A DNA stretch of 64,000 nt. It comes from DATFTE01 sp963802575. GTDB taxonomy: Bacteria > Acidobacteriota > Terriglobia > Terriglobales > Acidobacteriaceae. Location: contig CAWDJF010000007.1 in the NCBI GenBank assembly GCA_963802575.1, forward strand, positions 558,001-622,000. The letters are read 5' to 3'. A program made the translations under genes and the position numbers. This document shows, in pieces, positions 24,383 through 32,457 of this stretch (positions are counted from its first letter, which is position 1; each line of letters starts with the position of its first letter). The notes beneath the pieces are model-generated. The model was not told the DNA's origin, did not search any database, and was given only the letters and a program-made list of their open reading frames with translations.

Positions 24383-25536
24383 TGCTCAGCGCCTTCGCGA
24401 TTGCGCGCAATTAACAGCAGAGCCAAGTCCAACCCCTGAGGTTCTCCGCAGCGTTGCTGCGTAACTTGCTCTATGGCGATGACGTTGTCCATGGCATCGT
24501 TCAGTGTGCTGTCATCCGCGCGCATGGCTCCGTGCCGCATTTTTGGCTCCAGCTCCATCCAGCGAGCACGCAGGTCGCGTAGCGGATCCGTTGTGGTTAC
24601 GGTGGAATTCAGATCGACGCCCTGCCTCTGCAAGCATTGCGAAGCGCGATCGCCGGCGTGCTGGAACGCAGCCACAATTCGTTGCCGTCTTTCAGCGCCC
24701 GTCAGATTGGGCCGCGCTGGATCAGAGCTCAAAACCAGGTTCGCAATCTCAAGCATTCTGCGCGCGTCGTCATCCTGCGCGTGTTTCTCGAATGCCGCTT
24801 GCAGGTAGCGTTCTGCGGTACGGTATTGGCCGAGCTCGAAGGCCGCCCTCCCTGCTCCCAACTGTGCCAGAGGGTTGTCGCGGTCTAGCTGAATAACTTG
24901 GCGGTATTGATCGAGAGCGTCCTGATAATCCTGCGCTCGCAGAAAACGTTCGGCGACGGCAAGGTGAAGCTGTGGGTCGGGAGGCAGGCTTGCGGCCGAA
25001 GCGATCAACTCCGATTGCGCTTCCATTCGTTGATCGTGTTGCAGAAGAAAATCGACTAACTCGAAGCGCGTGCGGCGACGGTTCCCGTCGGGATCGCCGG
25101 ACCACAACCCATAAATCGCGCGGTGGTAATAGCGAATAGCGTCGTCATACCTGCGGTTGTGCGCGGCCAAGCGGGCCAGTTGGAGATTCACGTCCCCGTC
25201 TTGAGGTGCGTGCTCGGCGAGTCGCTCCAAGTAAGACTCGGCTTCATCGTAAAGGCCGCTCGCGACCAGCGCCTTCGCCAGACTCAGTTCATAAATGTAG
25301 TTGTTGGGATCGAACGACAGTGCGGCACGGAAGTCAGCGATCGCCATTTCAAAGTTTTTGTTCCTCTGCTCCGACAAACCACGATAAAAAAGCTGCGCTG
25401 CGAGCACGCCCTGGCGTGATTCGAAGCGGTTCACCAAGCGGTGGACTGCGGCAAAACCGAAAATCGCAACCAACAGCAATGCCACCAGGACGACGGGGGG
25501 CTTATGAGCGATGGCGTCTAGCTTCTTTAAGTCCAT
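24379..25536 (-). CDS. Membrane-anchored TPR protein
   Basis: This 385-residue protein has an N-terminal membrane helix (about 13-34) followed by an array of TPR-like helices (from ALAAQLFYRGLSEQRNKNFEMAIADFRAALSFDPNN to about 270), with repeated AEYL/AERYLQAAF and DYQDALDQYRQVIQLD units. The C-terminal 110 residues are unlike TPR. It probably scaffolds other proteins. The 4-base overlap with the downstream ClC gene suggests joint expression, so a role in assembly or regulation of the channel is possible but unproven. Confidence 0.78.
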   Translation of the reverse strand: MDLKKLDAIAHKPPVVLVALLLVAIFGFAAVHRLVNRFESRQGVLAAQLFYRGLSEQRNKNFEMAIADFRAALSFDPNNYIYELSLAKALVASGLYDEAESYLERLAEHAPQDGDVNLQLARLAAHNRRYDDAIRYYHRAIYGLWSGDPDGNRRRTRFELVDFLLQHDQRMEAQSELIASAASLPPDPQLHLAVAERFLRAQDYQDALDQYRQVIQLDRDNPLAQLGAGRAAFELGQYRTAERYLQAAFEKHAQDDDARRMLEIANLVLSSDPARPNLTGAERRQRIVAAFQHAGDRASQCLQRQGVDLNSTVTTTDPLRDLRARWMELEPKMRHGAMRADDSTLNDAMDNVIAIEQVTQQRCGEPQGLDLALLLIARNREGAEQ

Positions 25537-25586
25537 GCCTCTATGTATGGATGCTAAATCACGACTTCAGACGGAACAACTCACGT

Positions 25587-26519
25587 TCACTGGATGGTCA
25601 CGCCTTTCGCGACCAGTTCGGCGGCGATCAGATCCTCAAATGCGCAACCAACGCTCTTGAAGACGGTGATATCGGGGGAGCAGCCCGCAAGCGATCCACT
25701 CACTAGTTCGTGCAGATCCGCCTGCATGTGGTCACGTTCGATGACACCTTCACCTATGGGAATCAAGATATCTCCGGCTTCGACTGATGCGGCGTCATAG
25801 GTGTCAACCACGAGCAGGGCGCGTCTGATGGTCAACGAATCGACCTCGCGAGCCTGTGGTTGAAACGTTCCGACCAGGTTCAGATGCGTGCCCGAACGCA
25901 GCAGTTTGCCGTCAAACAAAGGGGACTGCGAAGTGGTGCAGGTGCAGAGAACGTCCGATTCGGCGGCACAGCGGTCGGGGTCCACGGGTTCGACGGATAG
26001 AGTCAATTCATCTGCCACCTGCTCGCAAAATTCTTTTGAACGCGAGGAGTTCTTCCCGCAGACCAAGACGCGATCGAAGTCGCGGACCAGGGGTAATACT
26101 GTCAAATGCGCGCGGGCCTGCCGTCCTGTACCGAAAATACCGAGTGTCCTGACATCCTTCCGAGCAAGAAATTTGGTCGCGACAGCCGACGCGGCTGCGG
26201 TCCGCAGATCCGTAAGGTACTTCGCGCCCATAATCAGACGTGGTTTCCCCGTTTCAGGGTCTAGCAGAATCACGGTCGCCTGAATGCGATCTTCGGAACG
26301 AGCGGGCCGATTCTGCACGGTGACAAACTTCATGCCAAGGGCGCGCCCGACGCGATCGTAACAAGGCATGATCAGAAATATGCCGGCGTCTAGAGCAATG
26401 TGCATGCGGGCGGGAACGGCGACCTGGGGGAAACGGTCGCGAAATGCACACTCGAGTTCGTGAACAAGAGCTGCAGGATCGAGGCGCTGACGGACCTCGT
26501 CTTCGGAAAGAGTGTGCAC
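25587..26519 (-). CDS. Ornithine cyclodeaminase/mu-crystallin family oxidoreductase
   Basis: This 310-residue protein starts at a GTG (26519). It has the family Rossmann signature KDVRTLGIFGTGRQARAHL at about 133-151, the adjacent DLRTAAASAVATKFLARKD, and the substrate-binding RPARSEDRIQATVILLDPETG. Related enzymes deaminate ornithine to proline, or act as alanine or lysine (pipecolate) dehydrogenases or ketimine reductases, so the exact substrate is open. It is divergent from the esterase-ligase cluster that begins 155 bases away, so shared regulation is possible. Confidence 0.87.
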   Translation of the reverse strand: MHTLSEDEVRQRLDPAALVHELECAFRDRFPQVAVPARMHIALDAGIFLIMPCYDRVGRALGMKFVTVQNRPARSEDRIQATVILLDPETGKPRLIMGAKYLTDLRTAAASAVATKFLARKDVRTLGIFGTGRQARAHLTVLPLVRDFDRVLVCGKNSSRSKEFCEQVADELTLSVEPVDPDRCAAESDVLCTCTTSQSPLFDGKLLRSGTHLNLVGTFQPQAREVDSLTIRRALLVVDTYDAASVEAGDILIPIGEGVIERDHMQADLHELVSGSLAGCSPDITVFKSVGCAFEDLIAAELVAKGVTIQ

Positions 26520-26673
26520 GAGTGGTCATCTTACAGCGAAAAAGCGCCGTCGAGCTTCAACCGCGTTCATCCACCGATAACGTTCTCGGTCGAGCGACAT
26601 CGGACGGGGAGGCAGGAAAAATGAGGCAGGGGTAGGCTCGGCAAGTCGCTTCAGGTAAGATACTCCGCGCCAC

Positions 26674-27384
26674 ATGAACCGCGAATATCACAAGGGCTAC
26701 AGCAATCAACTGCATCGGGATATGGAGGCGCTGGTATTCGGACACGCCGGCCTGCCTCTCATTGTCTTCCCAACTTCGATGGGAAGATTTTTCGAGTACG
26801 AAGACCGGGGGATGATCGGCGCGCTGGGCGCGAAGATCGACCGCGGCGAGCTGCAGGTCTTCTGTCCTGACGCCGTAGACACCGAGAGCTGGTACAACAA
26901 GGGCGTGCATCCGCGGCTGCGGGTGTTGCGGCACGTGCAATATGAGCGGTATTTGCTACACGAGTTCATTCCCTTTCTCCGCTGGAGAAATCAATCTCCG
27001 CAACTGGCAGTGACGGGATGCAGCTTTGGCGGATACCACGCTGTCAATTTTGCCTTGAAGCAGCCCGATACGGTCACGCACTGCATCAGCATGAGCGGCG
27101 CGTACGACATCCATCAATTCCTGGATGGGTATTACGATGACGATTGCTACTTCAATTGCCCCGTGGATTTTCTGCCGAACATGAACGACGATTGGTTTCT
27201 AAGCCGCTACCGGCAGATGAAAATTGTGTTGGGTTCGGCGGATTGGGATATGTGTCTCGATCAGAACGTGAAGCTGTCGGCGATGCTGAACGCTAAGGCG
27301 GTGCCGAACTGGCTCGATGTCTGGGGAGACAACTCGAAACACGATTGGCCGCTGTGGATCAGGATGGCGGAGAAATATTTCTAA
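26674..27384 (+). CDS. Putative esterase (alpha/beta hydrolase), first gene of a peptide-ligase cluster
   Basis: This 236-residue protein has an alpha/beta-hydrolase fold with nucleophile elbow GCSFGG (Ser117) and a likely catalytic His near residue 224 (NSKHDWPLW). It resembles the putative esterase family that includes enterochelin-esterase-like proteins. No signal peptide is present, so it should act in the cytoplasm. It starts 22 bases before the ATP-grasp gene, in the same direction, and so leads the cluster. It might hydrolyse an ester or release a product made by the downstream ligases. The substrate is unknown. Confidence 0.82.
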   Translation: MNREYHKGYSNQLHRDMEALVFGHAGLPLIVFPTSMGRFFEYEDRGMIGALGAKIDRGELQVFCPDAVDTESWYNKGVHPRLRVLRHVQYERYLLHEFIPFLRWRNQSPQLAVTGCSFGGYHAVNFALKQPDTVTHCISMSGAYDIHQFLDGYYDDDCYFNCPVDFLPNMNDDWFLSRYRQMKIVLGSADWDMCLDQNVKLSAMLNAKAVPNWLDVWGDNSKHDWPLWIRMAEKYF

Positions 27385-27405
27385 AGTATCGACGGAGAGT
27401 TATTC

Positions 27406-28386
27406 GTGAACAAAATCGGAATTATCTTTGGCATGGAAAACACCTTCCCGCCAGCATTGGTCGAGAAGATCAACGGCATGAAAGTCGGCGGTGTGAGCGC
27501 AGAGTTCGTGAAGCTGGGCGGAGTGAAGATGGCCGAGCCCAGCGGTTACCGTGTGATCGTCGATCGCATCTCGCAAGACATTCCGTTTTATCGAGCGTAC
27601 TTGAAGAATGCGTCACTGACGGGAACGATTGTCATCAATAATCCGTTCTGGTGGACCGCGGACGACAAGTTCTTCAACTACGCGCTGGCGACCAAGCTGG
27701 GCGTGGCCATCCCCCCGACGGTCATTCTGCCCCACAATCAGCATCCGCCGGGAACAACCGATCAGTCGATGCGCAACCTGATGTTCCCTCTGAATTGGGA
27801 AGAAGTCTTCGATTACGTTGGATTCCCTGCGTTTCTTAAACCTTATGACGGCGGAGGATGGAAGAACGTCTATCACGTGCACACACCGGAGGAGTTCTTC
27901 AAGGCCTACAACGAATCGGGGCAGCTCTGCATGACCTTGCAGCGCGCCGTGAAGTTCAAGGAATACTTCCGCTGCTATGTGATTGGACAAGAGAAAGTTC
28001 ACATCATGCACTACGATCCGAGAGCGCCGCATCACGAGAGGTATGTGAAGAATCCTCCGCCGACCGATCAGAAGCTGCTTGATCGCGTGGTGAAAGATTC
28101 GCAGGTGTTGTGTCGGGCGCTTGGCTATGACCTGAACACCGTGGAGTTCGCGGTGGAAGATGGAGTGCCGTACGCAATCGACTTCATGAACCCGGCGCCG
28201 GATGCGGATGTCAACTCAGTCGGGCGCGAGAATTTCGATTGGGTGGTCAACGCCGTCGCCGACCTGGCGGTCAAGAAGGCTCTCAGCGACGAAAATCCAG
28301 CCCGGGAGCTGCGATGGGCGTCGTTCTTGGCGGGCCCGCACGCGGCAGCGGTGAAAGCTCCGGCCAAGAAGAAGGCGAAAGCTTAG
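27406..28386 (+). CDS. ATP-grasp ligase of the peptide cluster
   Basis: This 326-residue protein starts at a GTG (27406) with GGAG 9 bases upstream. It has an N-terminal pre-grasp part and a typical ATP-grasp fold: the ATP-binding lysine region FPAFLKPYDGGGWKNVYHV, a grasp strand with the Arg of FKEYFRCYVIG, and the metal-binding segment TVEFAVEDGVPYAIDFMNPAPDAD (Glu/Asn ligands). The C-terminus is Lys/Ala-rich. ATP-grasp enzymes couple ATP hydrolysis to amide bond formation via acyl phosphate. The cytoplasmic substrate is unknown. It follows the esterase and precedes a GCS2-type ligase by 70 bases. Confidence 0.85.
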   Translation: MNKIGIIFGMENTFPPALVEKINGMKVGGVSAEFVKLGGVKMAEPSGYRVIVDRISQDIPFYRAYLKNASLTGTIVINNPFWWTADDKFFNYALATKLGVAIPPTVILPHNQHPPGTTDQSMRNLMFPLNWEEVFDYVGFPAFLKPYDGGGWKNVYHVHTPEEFFKAYNESGQLCMTLQRAVKFKEYFRCYVIGQEKVHIMHYDPRAPHHERYVKNPPPTDQKLLDRVVKDSQVLCRALGYDLNTVEFAVEDGVPYAIDFMNPAPDADVNSVGRENFDWVVNAVADLAVKKALSDENPARELRWASFLAGPHAAAVKAPAKKKAKA

Positions 28387-28456
28387 CGCCGGTAGGGGAA
28401 ATTAGCCCCTTCCGTTTATACTTGTCGGACCCCTTCCGGGGCCGCAGAATTCGCGT

Positions 28457-29605
28457 ATGCAGCCAACTTTCACGATCGGGATCGAAGAGGAATATCAGAC
28501 CGTAGATCCGGTCACGCGGGATTTGCGCTCGCACATCCACGCGGAGATGATCGAGAAGGGCAAACTCCTGCTGCAGGAGCGGGTGAAAACCGAGTTGCAC
28601 CAGTCGGTCGTGGAAGTGGGAACCTCGGTCTGCGGCAATATCAAAGACGCAAAGACGGAAGTCAAGAAGCTGCGCCGCGACATGGTGCAATTGGCTAAAG
28701 AAAACGGCCTACGGTTGGCCTCGGCTGCGACCCATCCTTTTGCCGACTGGCGCATGCAAGAGATCACTCCCGACGAGCGCTACAAGAACATCGTCGAAGA
28801 CATGCAACTGGTGGCGCGGGCAAACCTGATTTTCGGATTGCACGTGCATGTGGGCGTGGAGGATCGCGAAACCGCGATCCACTTGATGAATCACGCCCGC
28901 TATTTTGTTCCGCACATCCTGGCGCTCTCCACAAACTCGCCTTTCTGGTTAGGAATGAACACCGGGCTGAAGTCGTATCGCTGCAAGGTGTTCGATAAAT
29001 TCCCGCGGACGAATATTCCCGATTATTTCCCCAGCTGGGGTGAATACGAGAATTTCATCAAGTTGTTGATCAAGACCAACTGCATCGACAACGCGAAGAA
29101 GATTTGGTGGGACATTCGGCCGCACCCATTCTTCAACACGCTCGAGTTCCGGGTGTGCGATATTCCGATGCGCGTAGATGAAACCATAGCGCTCGCTGCT
29201 CTCATCCAAGCGACGGTGGCAAAGCTTTACAAGTTGTATGCCGCGAATCAAGGCTTTCGCCTCTACCGGCGTGCCTTGTTGATGGAGAACAAGTGGCGCG
29301 CGGCGAGGTACGGGCTCGAAGGAAAGTTGATCGATTTCGGCAAGCAGAAGGAAGTTCCCGTCCGCGATCTACTGAACGAATACCTTGAGTTCGTGGACGA
29401 CGTTGTCGACGAACTTGGATCGCGCGAAGAACTGGAATACGTCCACCAGATTCTGAAGCACGGGACAGGCGCCGACCGTCAACTACGCGTTTACCAGGAG
29501 ACAGGCGACCTGAAGCATGTCGTCGATTACATCATTCAAGAGACGGAAGTGGGCCTGGCCGAGACTCCGGCTGAGGCTGAGGCTTCCGCTAGAAAAGTAG
29601 GGTAA
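28457..29605 (+). CDS. GCS2-type carboxylate-amine ligase (YbdK/EgtA-like)
   Basis: This 382-residue protein has the gamma-glutamylcysteine synthetase 2 fold. It has the N-terminal GIEEEYQTVDP, the mid-part HVHVGVEDRETAI (metal and substrate site) and the C-terminal TLEFRVCDIPM. These enzymes join the gamma-carboxyl of glutamate, or a related acid, to an amine using ATP. It resembles YbdK-type ligases more than plant-type GshA, so the acceptor is not known. Its stop and the next gene's ATG share one base (29605), implying coupling. Confidence 0.88.
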   Translation: MQPTFTIGIEEEYQTVDPVTRDLRSHIHAEMIEKGKLLLQERVKTELHQSVVEVGTSVCGNIKDAKTEVKKLRRDMVQLAKENGLRLASAATHPFADWRMQEITPDERYKNIVEDMQLVARANLIFGLHVHVGVEDRETAIHLMNHARYFVPHILALSTNSPFWLGMNTGLKSYRCKVFDKFPRTNIPDYFPSWGEYENFIKLLIKTNCIDNAKKIWWDIRPHPFFNTLEFRVCDIPMRVDETIALAALIQATVAKLYKLYAANQGFRLYRRALLMENKWRAARYGLEGKLIDFGKQKEVPVRDLLNEYLEFVDDVVDELGSREELEYVHQILKHGTGADRQLRVYQETGDLKHVVDYIIQETEVGLAETPAEAEASARKVG

Positions 29606-30651
29606 TGAAGGCTCCGGTCAGTCCAGTGAAGCAGCAACTCAATCTGCTCCCTTTCGATTCTGAATACACACCCGGCGCGCGCAACGCGGTCAACGTCTGC
29701 CTGCGCATTCAGTCCACAGAGAAGGTCACGGTCATCACCGATGAGGCGACCAAGGAAATTGCCGCCAGCATCGTGCATGAGCTCGATAAGCTCGGGTGCG
29801 CCTACCACGCGTTTGTTCTCGAGGAGCTGGCGACGCGTCCCCTGACCGATCTGCCATCGGAGATTCTCGACGACATGGAGACCAGTCAGGTCAGCATCTT
29901 TGCGGTGCAGGCGCAGGCCAATGAGCTGCGCTCGCGCATGCAAATGACCGACGTCGTCAACCGCAGGAAAATCCGCCACGCGCACATGGTCAACATCAAT
30001 CGTCAGATCATGCTGGAAGGCATGCGCGCCGACTTCCTCAAAGTCGACCGCATTAGCACCAAAGTGGTGGAAATGGTTCGGAAAGCCTCGCAGATCACTG
30101 CCAAAACCGCGGCCGGCACGAATTTGACGGCCGATCTGAATCCCAATTACCGCTGGCTCAAAACCAGTGGGATCATCAGTCCTGATAAATGGGGCAACTT
30201 ACCCGGCGGAGAAGTCTTTACCACTCCGGGCGAAGTCAACGGCACGTTTGTCATTGACGGTGTGGTCGGCGATTGGCTGTGCGCGAAATTCGGAAATCTG
30301 CGGGAGAATCCCCTGACCATCAAAGTGAAGGGGAATCGACTAACCGAGGCCCACTCGGAAAATCGCGAACTGGAAGAAGATTTCTGGCGCTACACGCATA
30401 CCGACGAGAACAGCGATCTAGTCGGCGAATTCGCCATCGGGACGAACATCGAGTTGAAAGACATTATCGGAGAGATTTTGCAGGACGAGAAGTACCCTGG
30501 CATCCACATCGCATTTGGAAATCCGTACGGTGCACATACTGGGGCACAGTGGTACTCTTCGACGCACATCGATGTTGTCGGTAGAAACTTCGACATCTGG
30601 GTCGACAAAGAACAGATTATGCGCAGCGGACAGTTCTTAATCGAAGCGTAA
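29605..30651 (+). CDS. M29-like aminopeptidase of the peptide cluster
   Basis: This 348-residue protein resembles thermophilic-type leucyl aminopeptidases (family M29): the fold spans the whole length and the conserved C-terminal block GIHIAFGNPYGAHTGAQWYSSTHIDVV is clear. The metal ligands probably include Glu/His/Asp residues in that half, for example His and Asp in STHIDVV. It has no signal peptide. It may cleave a peptide made by the ligases or be a non-peptidase homologue. It starts on the last base of the GCS2 gene and is followed after 42 bases, containing a small hairpin, by the fifth cluster gene. Confidence 0.78.
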   Translation: MKAPVSPVKQQLNLLPFDSEYTPGARNAVNVCLRIQSTEKVTVITDEATKEIAASIVHELDKLGCAYHAFVLEELATRPLTDLPSEILDDMETSQVSIFAVQAQANELRSRMQMTDVVNRRKIRHAHMVNINRQIMLEGMRADFLKVDRISTKVVEMVRKASQITAKTAAGTNLTADLNPNYRWLKTSGIISPDKWGNLPGGEVFTTPGEVNGTFVIDGVVGDWLCAKFGNLRENPLTIKVKGNRLTEAHSENRELEEDFWRYTHTDENSDLVGEFAIGTNIELKDIIGEILQDEKYPGIHIAFGNPYGAHTGAQWYSSTHIDVVGRNFDIWVDKEQIMRSGQFLIEA

Positions 30652-30667
30652 TTTCAACCTTTCTGTG

Positions 30668-30684
30668 GCCGGCGGAACGCCGGC
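30668..30684. repeat. GC-rich hairpin between the fourth and fifth cluster genes
   Basis: GCCGGCG-GAA-CGCCGGC forms a perfect 7-base stem with a three-base loop, 10 bases before the next ATG. It resembles a small dispersed palindrome found in many bacterial intergenic regions, and could also attenuate or time translation. No second copy was found in this window. Confidence 0.35.
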
Positions 30685-30693
30685 GCTACTTTC

Positions 30694-31884
30694 ATGATTC
30701 CTGCCCTGCGACAGCAGTTCAACGCGAACTACACGGCGGAGAAGTTTCAGGCCTTCCAAAAACGCATGGCCGAGTCCTGCGGGGTAGCGGTGCCGTTTCG
30801 TCTGTGCGAAACGCCCTGTTTCTTTCCTAAATCTCTGCTTGACCAGATGTCGCAGTACGGAAAAGAACTGATTCAGCAACTCAACAGCCTGGAATATCGC
30901 AAGGCGTCATTCTTATCGATTCCTCCTGACTTCAATGTGCCGCGTGAGACGCCGCACCCGATGTTCATCCAGGTGGATTTCGGACTGGTGCGCGATGACG
31001 CGGGCAATCTGCAGCCGAAACTGGTGGAATTGCAGGGCTTCCCCTCTCTCTATGCCTACCAGGCGATGCTTTCACAGGTTTACATTCAGGCTTTCGACCT
31101 CAATCCCGGTTTGAAGTATTTGCTCGGAGGCCTGGATTGGGAGGAGTACAAGAAACTTCTGCGGCGCGCAATTCTGGGCAGTCGTGATCCTGAAAACGTG
31201 ATCCTGATGGAAGTTGATCCACTTCATCAGAAGACGCTGCCGGACTTTGTTCTTACGGAGCGCTTACTCGGAGTCAAAACGGTTGCGATAACCGACATCA
31301 AGAAAGTCGGACGATATCTGTTTTACGAAAGCGGCGGAAAGCGTATCCCGGTAAACCGCATCTACAACCGCGCCATCGTGGACGAATTGGTGAGAAAGAA
31401 TCTGAAACTACCCTTCCAGTTTAACGAGGATCTGGAAGTCGAGTGGGCGGGACATCCCAACTGGTACTTCCGCGTAAGCAAGTATTCTCTTCCTTTCCTG
31501 AAGCATGCATGCGTGCCGAAGACGGAGTTTCTGGATCGCGTGGAAAAAATGCCCGCCGACCTGGAAAACTACGTGGTGAAACCATTGTTTTCGTTCGCCG
31601 GGCTGGGTGTCATCATGAATCCTCGAAAGGAAGACATAGCGGCGATCGCCAAGAATAAGCGTTCGGAATTTATTTTGCAGGAGCGCATGAATTTCGCTCC
31701 AGTGATCGAGACTCCTTTTGGCGGGACGAAGGCCGAAGTGCGCATTATGTACATCTGGGTGGATGAGTTGTTGCCCGTGATGACAATCGTCCGCATGGGG
31801 CGCGGGCTGATGATGGGTGTGGATCAGAATAAGAATTTGGAGTGGGTGGGATCGTCGGCAGGACTATACGACGAAAACTTATAG
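30694..31884 (+). CDS. Second ATP-grasp-like protein of the peptide cluster
   Basis: This 396-residue protein ends a run of five same-strand genes. Its C-terminal part fits an ATP-grasp fold: YVVKPLFSFAGLGVIM has the ATP-lysine pattern, and KRSEFILQERMNFAPVIETPFGGTKAEVRIMYI has the grasp strand with an EVR motif. The N-terminal 200 residues look like a pre-ATP-grasp region (LVELQGFPSLYAYQAML). I do not recognise a named member. With one ligase already upstream, this would give the cluster two ATP-grasp enzymes plus a GCS2 ligase. It ends convergent with a DUF2934 gene. Confidence 0.65.
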   Translation: MIPALRQQFNANYTAEKFQAFQKRMAESCGVAVPFRLCETPCFFPKSLLDQMSQYGKELIQQLNSLEYRKASFLSIPPDFNVPRETPHPMFIQVDFGLVRDDAGNLQPKLVELQGFPSLYAYQAMLSQVYIQAFDLNPGLKYLLGGLDWEEYKKLLRRAILGSRDPENVILMEVDPLHQKTLPDFVLTERLLGVKTVAITDIKKVGRYLFYESGGKRIPVNRIYNRAIVDELVRKNLKLPFQFNEDLEVEWAGHPNWYFRVSKYSLPFLKHACVPKTEFLDRVEKMPADLENYVVKPLFSFAGLGVIMNPRKEDIAAIAKNKRSEFILQERMNFAPVIETPFGGTKAEVRIMYIWVDELLPVMTIVRMGRGLMMGVDQNKNLEWVGSSAGLYDENL

Positions 31885-31888
31885 GCCC

Positions 31889-32260
31889 TTATTTTACAAT
31901 TTCCTTTCTGACGATTCGCATTTCCAGTTCTTTTCCGTTGGGACGCTTCACATACATATTGCCAGCATGGAAGCGGACCTCCACCGGGGCGCCTGCGCGG
32001 AATTCCCCCGGCGAGTAACCATCGCAGTGCTTCGCATCGTATTCGCCGGTGTAGGCTGCTCCTTCGAAGCGAACCACCACGAAACCCGGTTTCGCGGCCT
32101 GGGCGAGTTCGAACTCGCGAAGGACCTCCGTCTCTGCTTTCAGCCAGTCTTCCACCTGGTGGCCGGGGACACGCCCGCGCTCTTCGTAGAGCTTTTCGGC
32201 ACGGCGGCGGATTGCGTCTTCGACCTCGTGAGAGCGAGCTATGGCAAAGCCTGCGTCCAT
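31889..32260 (-). CDS. DUF2934 domain protein
   Basis: This 123-residue soluble protein has the DUF2934 motif at about 15-42 (EDAIRRRAEKLYEERGRVPGHQVEDWLKAE). The rest holds FVVVRFEGAAYTGEYDAKHCDGYSPGEF and a KRPNGKELEMRIVRKEIVK tail with a beta-rich look. DUF2934 proteins are common in Acidobacteriota and Proteobacteria and have no known function. Its stop lies 4 bases from the end of the last cluster gene on the other strand. Confidence 0.75.
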   Translation of the reverse strand: MDAGFAIARSHEVEDAIRRRAEKLYEERGRVPGHQVEDWLKAETEVLREFELAQAAKPGFVVVRFEGAAYTGEYDAKHCDGYSPGEFRAGAPVEVRFHAGNMYVKRPNGKELEMRIVRKEIVK

Positions 32261-32457
32261 AACACAAACCTTTCTGTGACCGGTCAGACCAATGTGTGCT
32301 TTCAGACGTAAATATCACACAACCTACTAGGATCGGCATATCCGGTCCTGAAGATTAGGCGTCCTCCAGTTTCCACCCTAAGGTCGCAACCTGCTTATAG
32401 TTGACCGCATCCCAAGTGGGGCCTAACATTACCGCCGACAGGTACCGGTGTCTATTC

